From Amphirosellinia nigrospora (lineage: Eukaryota > Ascomycota > Sordariomycetes > Xylariales > Xylariaceae): DNA of 64,000 nt. Positions 27,654-39,189 of the stretch are shown one piece after another. The notes below the pieces were generated by a model. It did no database searches and was not told the DNA's origin. It saw only the letters and a program-made list of their open reading frames with translations. Both the position numbers and the translations under genes were made by a program. The stretch is taken from assembly GCA_004123355.1 (NCBI GenBank), contig SCHM01000004.1, positions 7,715,017 through 7,779,016 on the forward strand, given 5' to 3'. Every line of letters starts with the position of its first letter. The first letter of the stretch is position 1.

Positions 27654-27758
27654 CGATACACGATACACGATACACGATACACGATACACGATACACGATA
27701 CACGATACACGATACACGATACACGATACACGATACACGATGCACGATACACGATACA
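27654..27758. repeat. Heptamer minisatellite, 15 copies
   Basis: Unit CGATACA repeated 15 times over 105 bp, with a single variant copy. It creates a false repetitive open frame on the minus strand. Confidence 0.97.
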
Positions 27759-28130
27759 CTGCTCTCGAGGTTACTAACTTACCTGTGCGGTCTGTGGGCT
27801 AGGTACCTAAACTAGCACCAGTCATGAAATATCTACTTTGTAGCTATATGTAGGTAGGTAACCTTACGGACGATGACAGGCATTGGAGCTGCAGGCGACC
27901 ACGGCGGCGATGCGGACACAGAGTCAATGGACAAATGGAGCAGTCGCCCAGCCATTTATTGCCGAGCAGCTGTCCCAATATTCGCATATAGAAGTGATAA
28001 AAAAATGACAGGACGAATAATCGATGGAAAGACCTCGGTCTAGGCCGCCGAGAGGGCCGGGCCTAATCCGGCCACGTCGGGGTCAATTAATACCTACACA
28101 TGTACACTACACCTCCAACACCCGGCACAC

Positions 28131-28152
28131 GCACGCACGCACGCACGCACGC
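28131..28152. repeat. (ACGC)n microsatellite
   Basis: About five to six ACGC units in non-coding DNA. Confidence 0.85.
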
Positions 28153-30225
28153 TAGCTCGAAGCCCTGACTGAGGCTGTGGAGGCCCGAGCAGCTGAGGGA
28201 GAGAGACTGGGGCGTGTTGGCATGCCATACCTAGCAATTGGGTGTTGGAATGAATGCCCGTGCTAGCCTGATGATGTGTTATGTGTTGGCAGTGATTGGG
28301 TTGAGCGGTGTTGGGACGGAATATGCAGATGGGTCAAGCACGTACCTATCTACCTATTCTAGAAGCAATGGTATCTAGATCTGGCTAGGTTCCGGATAGT
28401 CAGGTCCTGTCTTGTAATTGGAGTTGAAGAGATCTAATGCTGAAGGGTAGCCGATGGACCACAGTGAGCGTGGCAGGTTGATGTGTCTGGGGGTTGACTA
28501 CTCTCTGCTACAATATGGAAAACAGTTACGCAGTAAAGCTATCATGTATCTACCCAGGGTGGCTGTTAAATCGTGCCGATAAAAGTGAATTGATGTACAA
28601 AGCAAGTTTTACAATTACACGATTGAGCTTTATGAGGTTTATCATCGGTGAACTACCCTTTCTCGTACCAATACGGTAATCCGGCCACGAGAGACGTCTT
28701 TCTCCAAGGGGATACGATCGACGGGTGTCGTACGAACCGTGACTACATTAATGCCCGTATGGCAACTTATTGATGCAACGGTGGACTACTTATCTAGACA
28801 GGATAACCGCGATAGAACTCATGCGCTCTTTGGCCGTATCATCCGTCGCGTGTGTGGGATTCCAAATATGTGTTTTGCCACAGACATATATAATAATGTA
28901 GGTAGATTGTGATATCCTCTACTAGTCGACCTTTTGCGATGATCCTCGGATGACCGACGTAGACCATGTCTATTCAGGTTACCAGTACTATTCAGGTGTC
29001 GAGCTATGGCCGCTCATTCCTCATTCCTGGTCCTGGCAACCGAAAAAGGCCACGGGAGCGGAAGCTCGTGCGGTGTTTCGCAGCTCGACCTGCTATTTCA
29101 CTTTTGGGGGCTGACGGGCAGATGATAATAATCAGGCAAGCCGGGTCCTTTTTCGGGATTGTTGGTTGTCGGCGCATAATCTACAAGCAGCAGAAGCAGC
29201 AACGGCAGCAGTATTAGTAGTATTCGCAGTAACGTATCATTTTTTCAAGATATGTAGAGAAAGGTCTTCTCGGCATCGTAGCCGCCGCTGTACCCATTTT
29301 GATGCTTCGGTTCTCTTCCACTTACAGCCGGTCTCGTTTGTCCCGTTTGTCCCGAGTTTCCTAGACTCGGTACAGCGCACCTCGAAACACCGAGGATAAA
29401 GTACCTAACAAACTCCAAGCGCTCCCTATCTCCATTTACAACCCCAACGCCAACCAGAGCGAGAAGGATCACGCAAGAGGTTCCATCTTCCAGCGTGGTT
29501 ATCTGCCTACCTTATCTACAGTATATAGCTCTCTGTCTCTCTCTCTTCCTACCCACCGGATAACTTAAACAGTTGCCTACATAAGCAGGTGATAGATAGA
29601 TATCAATATCGGTGTAGGTGTGTACTGTATTACACAATGAATTAGTGGCTCCGTTCGTAAACCGTTTTGACCCCGTGAGTGCCCTCCTCCTGCTGTGCTT
29701 CCCCCGCTTTTCAAGCACTTCCCTTTTCTGGAAGCTCGCCCACCGAACCATATGTATGCGCCCCCTCCCCGCATGTACCGTATATTGGCCGTGTTTTTAC
29801 GTACGGCTCGGTCCCACTCCAATGACACACATCCTCCGTACCCCTCCACACCTCTCTACACGCCCCCCCCCGACACCCCCGACACCCCTACCGCACACCC
29901 TTACACTTACCTACCCTAGGTACCTCCCGGCGTACCCCCACCGCTAACAGGAACCCTCCACACAAAGCTGTCAACATCTTCTCAGCGCCCGCCCATTCTT
30001 TTCCAGCCGTCCGGTCTCGCGTCAGCCTAACAGCCTTTTTTGCCTCTTGCTCGTCCTTATTCTCCTTATTAGAATGGACTGGGAGCATCGATCCGTCGTC
30101 GCTCTTCCTCTTTTTGTTTCTACTATTTCCTGTTTTCTACTGCCTCATTCCGTATATATGACACTTTTTTGTCCCCCGACTGCGTCATCCTGCTGACTTG
30201 GATCTCACCTCTCACTAACACCCAA

Positions 30226-30246
30226 CCCCTAACCCCTAATCCCTAA
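30226..30246. repeat. Telomere-like heptamers
   Basis: Three consecutive units, CCCCTAA twice then TCCCTAA, resembling a degenerate fungal telomere repeat (CCCTAA) far from any recognisable chromosome end. It could be an interstitial telomeric relic or a telobox-type promoter element. Confidence 0.6.
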
Positions 30247-30655
30247 CCGCCTCGGCAGCCTCAGGGAATCCAACAAACCAGACCAGCCTGCTTTTGGACA
30301 TCTGCCACCCGTCTTATATAATAAGAGCTATAGTAGGGACCATCATCTGCCAACACCAACACCAACACCAACACCAAACACCTACACCCAAACACACCAA
30401 ACATACAAAGCACACATACATCAATCGACACCGCCTACATTCACCACGCTCACCCAACTGTCACCTGCCACGCGTCGCACCAAAAGAGGGCAACAAGACT
30501 CGTCACATCGCACAACTACACACAAGGCATTATTATAATACATACACACACATATATATATTTGTATATATATATACATCCGTACACGCACACATACGGT
30601 CTGCTCTTGTTCCCACGCCTTCTTCTGCTCCCAGCATTTCATAGACGGCTCGCCC

Positions 30656-31381
30656 ATGACACGAAACGGCCCGCGTCTTTCCGACGACTACACAAGAACA
30701 CGACAGCAGCATCAACAGCAACAACACAGCAGACCAAGTTCGCAACATAGCCACCATCTACACTCGCCACACACGCACTCGTCGCCTCACCATCTCACCC
30801 ACGCCAGCACACACTCGCCGCATCCGCCGACGCCTCGTCATTCCACGAGGCCATCGCATAAGTCCCCCAGGTCTTCCCTGTCGTCCCAAAACCCTCTCGG
30901 CTCCTCGCCTCTCAAAATGGTGACCTCGACAGCCTCGTCTCGCCCTCCGTCCGGATGCGCAGTACTACTACCTCCCCGATGTCAACGGCGACTTATCCAA
31001 CGGCCAACACGGCGGTCACGCCTGGATGGAGCCCATCGTGATTGACGACGAGGATCTCATGTTTGGTGGCAAGAGCCTGAGCGCATGGTACGAGGAGGAG
31101 AGGCAGTCGCTCAGCTACCCGATAGAGGAGGAGCAGGAGGATCAGGAGGATCAGGAGGATCAGGAGGAGCACCGCGGTCGTCAGAGAATACGACAGCAAC
31201 ACCACCATCACCCTCATCACCACCATCAACACCACGAACATCATCATCACCATCACCCGCACCATCACATGTCATCGGGCACGAAGAATACCTCCTCAAG
31301 CACCAACGACCAGAAGAGGCATTCATGATGATGCACGGGAGGCGCGAGCCGTCCCGGTTTCGTGGTTGGTTTTCTTGGTAG
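30656..31381 (+). CDS. His-rich hypothetical protein (three frame breaks)
   Basis: Family not recognised. It reads as one protein if three single-base losses are allowed; the total then becomes exactly 243 codons (242 aa). Segment 1 is Ser/His/Gln/Pro-rich from MTRNGPRLSDDY. Segment 2 contains QNGDLDSLVSPSVRM. Segment 3 contains YYYLPDVNGDLSNGQ, then MEPIVIDDEDLMFGGKSLS, SAWYEEERQSLSYPIEEEQ, an acidic EDQ repeat and a long His run. The last segment has VIGHEEYLLKHQRPEEAFMM and ends RGWFSW. The ordered, non-repetitive pieces in successive frames, all shifting in the same direction, argue for a real gene rather than chance frames. The His/Asp/Glu-rich composition suggests metal binding or intrinsic disorder. 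The start is uncertain. Confidence 0.6.
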
Positions 31382-31742
31382 CGACGGCTGTGGTAACAGC
31401 CTTTTCCAACTCTTGTCTTTTTTCCTCCGAGATACCCAGCACGTTCAACTATGAGCGATGCTATCACCGGCGCTGCGCATGCACTCTGCATGCCCGCCCG
31501 CGGCCACACCCCTGTGTGGTTCTGACGACGAACACGAATATATGCACGAATCCGCATTGGGGCCGGTCATTGGACGCACCGGCCCGGGCCCTGGTCGGTC
31601 ACTTTCCCATGCCACGAAACCTTTCACGAACGATTCCCCGCCTAGACCATGGTTTTATGATTAGACGTCATTTTGCATACGAAGCTGCGTGGGCGGGGAG
31701 GCGCTCCGACTTCGCAGGCTTTGTTACAGTTCGGTCGCATAT

Positions 31743-31745
<3 letters not shown>

Positions 31746-31779
<34 letters not shown>
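31746..31779. repeat. Poly-T tract (34 bases)
   Basis: Uninterrupted T run followed by three GCATT units. No retroposon body or target duplication was identified beside it. Confidence 0.95.
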
Positions 31780-31780
<1 letters not shown>

Positions 31781-31980
31781 GCATTGCATTGCATTGCATG
31801 GAAATGGCGTCATTTGTTTTGTTTTGTGTAATCGGCTTCCCGGCTTGCCTCGGTGGCGGCAGATTGTGGAGACTGGTTGGGTCGATCGGCACACGCTCAT
31901 GATTGCTTAATCGTCTCGCTTACTCACTTACCACCTGTGCCCCAGGATGGCGAATCCCGTGGCGCATGACAGCAGATGGC

Positions 31981-32016
31981 TGGCTAGGTAGCTGGCTAGG
32001 TAGCTGGCTAGGTAGC
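31981..32016. repeat. 12-bp tandem repeat, 3 copies
   Basis: Unit TGGCTAGGTAGC, three identical copies. Confidence 0.93.
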
Positions 32017-32596
32017 TTAAACCAAGCAGACTTGAAGACAACGTTGAAGGTAGTTACAGAGATTGTCTAACGATGATGATATCATGAATTCAAATGTGTT
32101 ATGACTGAATGTTGACGAGGAAGACTTAGATCTATACAATGGGAAAAGGCTGGGCGTAATAGATAGAGCTCAAGTTAGATAAAAACGATAAAGTTCAATT
32201 GAATTCTTCTGATTCAAACTTATGAGAAGAAAAAAAAGATCGCATTGAAGCTACTCTCGAAAGACGAAATACCAATGCGTAGAGTAGATTGAATTCCTTG
32301 CCGCGTCACATGTCTCAGGAAGAGTACACCACATGACACGGCCCCAATGAGTCCCCAATGAGTTCGTCGGTGTGTAAGACTCAAATAGGTAAATGAAAGA
32401 AAGGTGAGCACAGCCAAGGTACGTAACCCCTCAGTACACACAGTAAATGAGTATTCCCCCTTCTTTCAGGCCCTCTCGGGGTGGCTCACGTAAGTTTCGC
32501 CATCTGCGCGAAGAGGAGGATCCCACAAGATAATTCGCGATAACATTCCCGGTTATTGTTGTTCGTAGTGTCGATATAGCATCATGATCTAGACCA

Positions 32597-32631
32597 CCAT
32601 CTACCATCTACCATCTACCATCTACCATCCA
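32597..32631. repeat. Heptamer tandem repeat, 5 copies
   Basis: Unit CCATCTA, the fifth copy a variant, ending 43 bp upstream of the P450 start codon and therefore probably in its 5' UTR or promoter. Confidence 0.93.
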
Positions 32632-32674
32632 CCACCCATCATCGCCATACAGCACGCAGTCCACATTGCCCGAA

Positions 32675-35032
32675 ATGCAACCCCGCGCCGACCTCGACAA
32701 GGCCCCCGCGCGGCGCAGCTCCGGTTCTACGCCGGAGCCCTATGTCTCGTGATCCTATCCACGGGCCAGGTCCTCCGCCTCCCGCTCGCGGCGCTCGCTC
32801 TCCTGGCGCTGTACGTCGTGGGCCCGCTGCGTAGTGAACACGCGCACCACGTCCGCGCCGCCAAGCTGGGGTGTAAGCCCGTCCCGCGACACCCGCACCA
32901 CGACGTCCTGGGCATCCGCTTCCTGCTCGAGACGGCGCGGACCCTCAAGGGAAACGTTATGCTGCAGACGCGCCGCGAGAACCTCGAGCGCGCTGGCTAC
33001 ACCTTTGTCCACGGCACCTTTCCGGACGGCGCCGACTGCGTCACGACGGCCGAGCCCGAGAACGTCCAGGCCGTGCTCTGTACGAGCTTTGCGGACTGGG
33101 ATCTCCCCCGGTTGCGCATTCAGGGATTTCTGCCTATACTTGGGAAGCGTGAGTTGGTCTTTTCTTAATTTCATTTTTTACGGCGTCGAGTCGCGTAGAA
33201 CTCAGGTTTATCTGTATATGCATGTAATTTGGGCTTGGCGATGTTATCCAGATATGTATTTTCTCTAGGACATGGGGTATGATTCACCTGTCTCTATGAA
33301 GGGAGTTTCATCAAGTATTAATAGAATGGTTCGTCTGGCATATATAGATCATTTCGGGCCCAAGGTCTTTCGCATATTCATATTCCACATCTTGTTGCTC
33401 ATTGCTCACATTTCATATCGCTACCTATAAACATATAAAAGTCCACATAAAACTAACAAACCAACATAACAAGACTCCATCTTCACAACCAACGGCACAG
33501 AATGGCAGCACTCCCGCGCCATCCTCCGCCCAGCCTTTGTGCGGGACCAGATCTCAGACCTCGCGTGCGTAGACCGGCACGTGCGCAAGCTCATCGCCCG
33601 CATCCCTACCGATGGCACAACCTTCGACCTGCAGGCCCTCTTCTCCATGCTCACGACGGACACCATCTCCGACTTCATGTTCGAGCAATCCACAGACCTC
33701 CTGGGCAACGCGCCCGACGACAGCCATCGGTTCGGGAGTTACTTCGACCAGGCCATGCTGAAAATCGCGTGGCGTGCCCGCATGGGCTGGCTTACGATGC
33801 TGAGACGGGACCCCGAGCTAGATAAGTATGCGAACTTCCTGAGGGAGTTTGTGACTAAGTATGTGACGGACCTTAGGGCGCGTAAAGGGACTGAGGATGG
33901 GGAGGGTAGCAAGTATGTGTTCTTGGACGAGCTGCTTAAATCTGGGAGTCGGATGAGGTGATTTGCGATCATCGTGAGTGCCCCTCTGCTCACAAGCTCT
34001 TTCTCTTTCTCTTCACCATCCTTTCATCTTACTCTTATTCCCCGCGGTGATTCCATCGTCAATTCAGCTTTCAATAGAATCCCGTAACACATGATACAGT
34101 TCGTTCATCGTGGAGGCCCAGCTCGACCTTGAGGAAGCTACAGATATAACTAATACCTTGTCTCTCCCACACAATACAGTCCTCAGCATCTTCACGGCAG
34201 GACGCGATACTACCACCAGTGTCTTGTCGTATTTATTCTTCGAGTTCTCGCGCCGCCCAGACGTCGTCGCCACCATCCGCGCCGAGATCGCGGAGCTGGG
34301 GCCCGCGGACCCGACCTGGGAGCAGCTGCGCGCCATGCGGTACCTCAACTGGGTCCTCAAGGAAGCCCTGCGCCTCAACCCGCCCGTGGCCGCCAACATG
34401 AGGGAGGCGGTCCGCGACACGGTGCTGCCGCGCGGCGGCGGCGAGGATGGGAGGTCCCCCGTCTTCGTCAGGAAGGGGACGACCGTGAGGTACATCCCTT
34501 GGGTCATGCATCGGCGCAAGGATCTCTTTGGCGAGGACGCGGATGAGTTTCGGCCTGAGCGATGGGAGAAACTGAGGGTTACGTATGTTTCTTCTCGCTT
34601 GCTGTCTTCATTTTTCGTTTCACTGGTGAGGATTCGGGGGGAGGAGGGAACGTGTCTTGACTATAGGAAAAGACAAGCATTCGCTAACTCGAAGATGTTC
34701 AACTAGCCTCGAATACCTCCCGTTCAACGCGGGCCCGCGCATCTGCATCGGACAGCAGTTTGCCCTCACGCAGAGTAAGTAATCCACCTGAATACCCCAG
34801 TATACATCTCTTCCAATGTCCAACTCATGTCCTGGAGGGCTTCCAGGACACACAGATCATCCCCAGCTAGCGGTAACTAACCTTAAGTATCATCGCAGTG
34901 GCCCTGATCACGTTGCGCCTATTGCAGGCCTTCAAGACAATCGAGCGCCGGGACGACAGACCGCCTATCCAGAAACTAGGAATTAACCTGTCTATGTTGT
35001 ATGGCTGTCAGGTCAGCGTTACGCCGGCTTGA
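32675..35032 (+). CDS. Cytochrome P450 monooxygenase, CYP52-like
   Basis: A haem-thiolate monooxygenase, ER-anchored by an N-terminal hydrophobic segment (LRLPLAALALLALYVVGPL). Proposed exons are 32675-33148, 33474-33973, 34180-34582, 34707-34774 and 34899-35032. All introns have GT and AG ends; the first is unusually long at 325 bp. Joins restore family sequence, for example LGKHSIFTTNGTEWQHSRA. Motifs: I-helix AGRDTT, K-helix ExxR in KEALRLNP, FRPERW, and the haem-binding loop FNAGPRICIG with its cysteine ligand. Two one-base losses are inferred: near 32720 after MQPRADLDKAP, and near 33948 (KSGESDEVICDH). With them the model is exactly 527 codons (526 aa), normal length. Sequence style resembles the fungal CYP52/CYP539 alkane or fatty-acid hydroxylase group; substrate unknown. 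Confidence 0.9.
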
Positions 35033-36688
35033 TGTTGGAAGCGGGCAATGGTGATAGCCCTTGAGAAAGGGATCCTTGGGGATACCATTTGCTTTGCACC
35101 TTTTGCATAAGCGCGTGCGAGATGGATGAATTGTATATCCTGTAGGATCGGAAGAAGCATTTATTGGATAACGATGATATCTATCTATCTATATACTAGC
35201 TGGTTTACAGCATGTCAAGGCATTAGGAGCTATAAGTTAGTTTGTATTGTAAGGAATAGGTAATAGGTTGGCCGTGTGCAGAACGAGGCTCGACGTGCAC
35301 TACTAATCTAGATGACCTAATTGAATAACGCTTTATCAGGATAACAGGCAAGCACCTAAAGTTGGCATGAAATTAGGTAGGTACAGTTACGTAAAGTACC
35401 GCGATGTTGAGCAAGCAAAAAACGAGAAAATGTGCAAAATGTACCTGCAGGTGACCGGGGTAGACTGCCAATGGCGGGCAAATAGAATGGCAGGGAACAT
35501 GGATGGATTACATCCGATGATTCATCACAGAGCTTACAGAGCAGAACAGCATCATCGACTTTTTTACGACAAATTAGATTCGAGGCTTTTTTTTTCTTTT
35601 TTTTTTTGGGCTCCATGCAATAGGCAGGTTTGCGTTTGAAGAAAAGACTGCACCAACGCCGACGCTTATTTCTTTTGCAGATGAAATCGTGTAAGGGCTA
35701 TGTGCAATTAATTGCTTTTGTAGCTGATGGATTTACACTACCTAGGTACATGTATAAGTAAAACATGTACGCCTCTTTCCTACTTTATCAAGCGAGGTGG
35801 TAGAACAAGACATGATAGTACCTAGTGTAGGCTCTCGTGTTGCGCGTTCATCTTCGAGACGCGCCGTATAACGCCGTATAACAAATTCACCAGAGTAACG
35901 TGCGGAAATAAAGATCCGGGTAGCCACATAATCTCTCTGGCGGCTTACAACTCATCCCAAAGCATAATCCAACCTAACATGGATGCACCTCGCCCACACA
36001 AGGCTCCACCAGCATCATGGATTTTATTGTTCTGCCTAAACATTATCCTCTGGCTCTCACGCAGAAGATACAAGACCACACCTAAGAATGGAAATAGACA
36101 TGACCCTATCTAATCTCCCACGGCGTTTGCTGACCCGAGGTCTTCCTCATGCAATAGCACAGCCCTATCTAGTCTGGCCGGGAGCGTGACCTTGGAGAGA
36201 TGGAACTTGGGCGATTGGGCTCTGTTATAACCGGCGTGAAGAAACACCTATGAGTGAAGAATGAGATCATGCCGCATAGTCTAACCTTCCACTCTCTAAG
36301 TTTGAGACTGGGTCTACTAGGGGTAGTGTAATATGATTGGGACAATGTCTCAGGCTGCCCACGTATCACCGTTCTTCGTCTCACAGTAGCACTTTGGAGT
36401 GCTCCTCTCCGTGCTTGACAGCTGCATCAACTCACCATCCGAACTTCAGATCCTTCCCCTCATCCCCATAACCTTATTTTGTCTCGTATCTTACGATACC
36501 TCTTCTTCTCCCGATTTCTCTACGCAGGAGTAATATGTAGAGAAATCTAGGCGAGACGAGACGAGACTTATTACAACGGGCCGTTGGTCGATGACCAGTG
36601 TGCTGAGTAAAACCACGCTCTGTATGGGACTCCATCGACGTAGCGCGCGCATATTAGCAAGATTCGCGGCTATCTACGACGATCGACC
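35033..36688. other. Intergenic, nothing recognised
   Basis: P450 3' flank and upstream region of the glycosyltransferase-like gene. Short open frames only; a T-rich stretch near 35588-35606. Confidence 0.5.
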
Positions 36689-38173
36689 ATGGTGGTGCTA
36701 CGTTCGAAGCGTCTGATATACCAGACGGCGTTGTTGTTCAGCATCGCTGTCCTCATCCTCGTAGCACTTCGCAACAATAAGTTCAGGGACAGCATATCGA
36801 AATTAAAAGACAATCACATCATCACCGGCGGCAACGGCGGCAACGGCGACAACGGCGGCGACAAAGAACCTCCACATCCTAGGTACAAACCAACGCCCAC
36901 CTACATACCCCCTCCGATCTCAGACCCTTCCCAGCCTTGGCGACATCGACGCCGCCGGCTATCCCGTCGTACAATGTCCCGGAGAAGGATGGTTGGAAGA
37001 AATACGGCATGCCGGTACCGCCCGCCTTGGTGATCGGCTTCACGCGATCGTGGCCCATGTTGTTACAGACGGTGGTATCTTATATCACGGCGGGTTGGCC
37101 ACCGGCGCAGATCTACGTCGTCGAAAACACGGGCATGCAGCAGGCCAACGCGCGCGGCCAGCTCGGCCTTCAACACCCTTGGTATCTGAATCATGGGGCG
37201 CTCAAGAAGCTCGGCGTTCATGTTGTGCAGACGCCGGTGCTGCTGACCTTTGCGCAGCTCCAGAATTTCTATCTGTCCATGTCTTACGCGCATGAGTGGC
37301 CTTACTACTTCTGGAGCCATAGTAAGTGTTATTCCGCCACTGCTGTCGGCATCGCATGAAAATCGAGGGTTGTTTCCCACGTCCGTCAAGTGAAGAGATC
37401 CATGGCCATCTTCTATCTATGGGAGCAGCGAGCTGACTTGGGGCGACGCAGTGGACGTGCTTGCTTTGGGCCACGAGAATGGCTTCGAGAACTTGACACC
37501 TCGGGCCGGCGAGCCGGGCTACAAGAGCCTCTACACCCTCTGTCTTGAGGAGCTCAACCGCACCCTGGCCACGGATGATAGATGGGGCCTACGATTCTTC
37601 GCCTACGATCATCTTACGTTGCAGAACCCCCGCGCGATCGAGGACATCGGCGGATGGGACACGCTGATCCCGTACTACATGACCGACTGCGATACCTATA
37701 CTCGACTTCACATGAAGGAATGGTCGCAGAAAGACGCCAACTGTGGCGTCATCACCGACACCTCGGTCGCATTAGACGACCTCCTTGCTCTCTATCGCGA
37801 CCCGAAAGTCACGCCCAAGTTCACAGACCCGAACCCGCCGCCGCCGCCCAAGGAAGAAGGGGACGAGACCGAGAAGCGTGACGTAACCGCACGAGATGAG
37901 GACGAGGCGCCGCCGCCGGAGCCGGATATGAAGGATCCCGTGGAATATTGGAAGGTCCTGCTCCGCGTGGCGGACTCCATGTTCCATTACAAGCACGGCG
38001 ACCGCGGACGCAACACGTGGCAGGCCGGCCAGCACGGCGGGCAGGGGGAGCCGTTCTACTACGACAGCGCTGGCTTCAGCGAGGCGCTCGACGTCCTGAC
38101 CGAGGCTGGAAAAGAAATCTATCGGCGCAAGTGGGGCCACGGGGACTGCAACTTGATTGAAGGGGCGGGCTGA
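36689..38173 (+). CDS. Type II membrane glycosyltransferase-like protein (GT-A fold)
   Basis: Probably a Golgi or ER glycosyltransferase of a family widespread in filamentous ascomycetes; donor and acceptor unknown. A short cytosolic tail is followed by one membrane anchor (about residues 9-27, YQTALLFSIAVLILVAL) and a Gly/Asn-rich then Pro-rich stem. The catalytic domain starts near ALVIGFTRSWPMLLQTVVSY and has YVVENTG, TFAQLQNFYLSM and a DxD-type motif in YYMTDCDTYTRL. The intron 37322-37451 joins FWSH to MDVLALGHENG. One base appears lost between about 36890 and 36940 in the stem. With it the model is exactly 452 codons (451 aa). An acidic, Pro-rich insert (PPPPPKEEGDETEKRD and PPPEPDMKD) interrupts the C-terminal half. 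Confidence 0.8.
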
Positions 38174-39189
38174 AGTTCGATGATCAGTGGCGCGTTCTCC
38201 CTGATTGGGAAAAATGACGTGTCGATTCGACAAGTTGAGGCTCCCTTCCTCTGCCTTTTTTTTTAACTGCATGAGCGGGTGGCTGGTTTTAATAACGAAC
38301 TATTGGATTTGGCTTTCGAGAGTCAAGTCAACCACAGGTCTAATATATGTGGATGCGTGTATAGTAAAAGATGTCGGTGTATTTGGAGAGTCGTTTGCAA
38401 CGACACTCACATATCTGGCCTCTTGGCCAACATGATGTGCTTGGTAATGGGTATGAGGATGAGATACAAGTCGGGGTAAAAAGGTTAGATAGAGAGGATA
38501 TCAATCCAGAGTCATTTAAAGGTTCATTTTAGGAGATTCGGTCCTAAGGTACGACTACCCTGAAAGATTTGAGTTACTTGACGAATGCCTCATTTCGAAT
38601 AGATGAATGGGCAGCGCAATACATGCGCTCGAGCTATCATTTATGAGAGCGAGCTCTAAGCCGTGGCGCGTAAGCATGCTAGTACTCAACCTTGGCATGA
38701 TGCGAGGGAGAAATATTGCATTCAGGATTCCCAGTCGGGCATCGTGCTATGTCGGGAACGAGCTGAGTCTATTGTGTTAAGGCTGGGCGCTAAGATGCAC
38801 AGCCAAGGACGGGTATGCGAGGCAACAATCGACTACCGCTTGCTTGCATGAACAAGATCCCAGCTGTAAGGAGATCGACCGTCATAACTCGGCGCAATTA
38901 GCGTCCTCATTCGCCAACGCAGATGCCTGTCGACGTGTCTCGGCCGAGAAATGTTCACCTCCGTGTTTAGTGGAAGTAATAGTGTAGATGGGACTGGCGC
39001 GAGCTAAAACCCGAGGATCGCCTCCCAACCCGAACCCGAACGGGTAGTTCGGGGACGGTCTGGAACTCGGGCATTGCGGGCCCCTTTTCGGCGACGACTA
39101 TTTGAAACCTGGCTTGGACGTAATATTGGCCTCAGTCAGAGGTCGGGTGTTACAGGCGAATCGAAATCACATAGTACTCCGACTCGAAA
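38174..39189. other. Intergenic, nothing recognised
   Basis: Probable glycosyltransferase 3' flank and MOSC-gene promoter. Short overlapping open frames with no recognisable features. Confidence 0.5.

Larger units (their letters stand above)
25867..30655. other. Gene-poor spacer rich in short tandem repeats
   Basis: No convincing protein gene or RNA gene. It holds many microsatellites: GATA/TTAG, two heptamer arrays, ACGC, GGCGCATCGA and CGGGCAGACA repeats, CAACAC units near 30344-30385 and a telomere-like heptamer at 30226. The pyrimidine-rich 29.4-30.6 kb part may be the promoter and leader of the downstream His-rich gene. Confidence 0.55.
31382..32674. other. Intergenic, simple repeats
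   Basis: No gene recognised. It holds a 34-base poly-T tract, a three-copy GCATT repeat just after it, a 12-bp tandem repeat and a heptamer array close to the P450 start. Confidence 0.5.

Noticed and set aside
27368-27745. Repetitive minus-strand protein frame (VSCIVYR repeats)
   Set aside because: Direct translation of the CGATACA heptamer array; not a gene.
27654-27758. CRISPR-like array
   Set aside because: Contiguous 7-bp units with no spacers, in a eukaryotic genome; an ordinary minisatellite.
29618-29947. 109-codon Pro/Thr/His-rich open frame
   Set aside because: Encoded by pyrimidine-rich low-complexity DNA typical of a leader region; an alternative frame is equally open.
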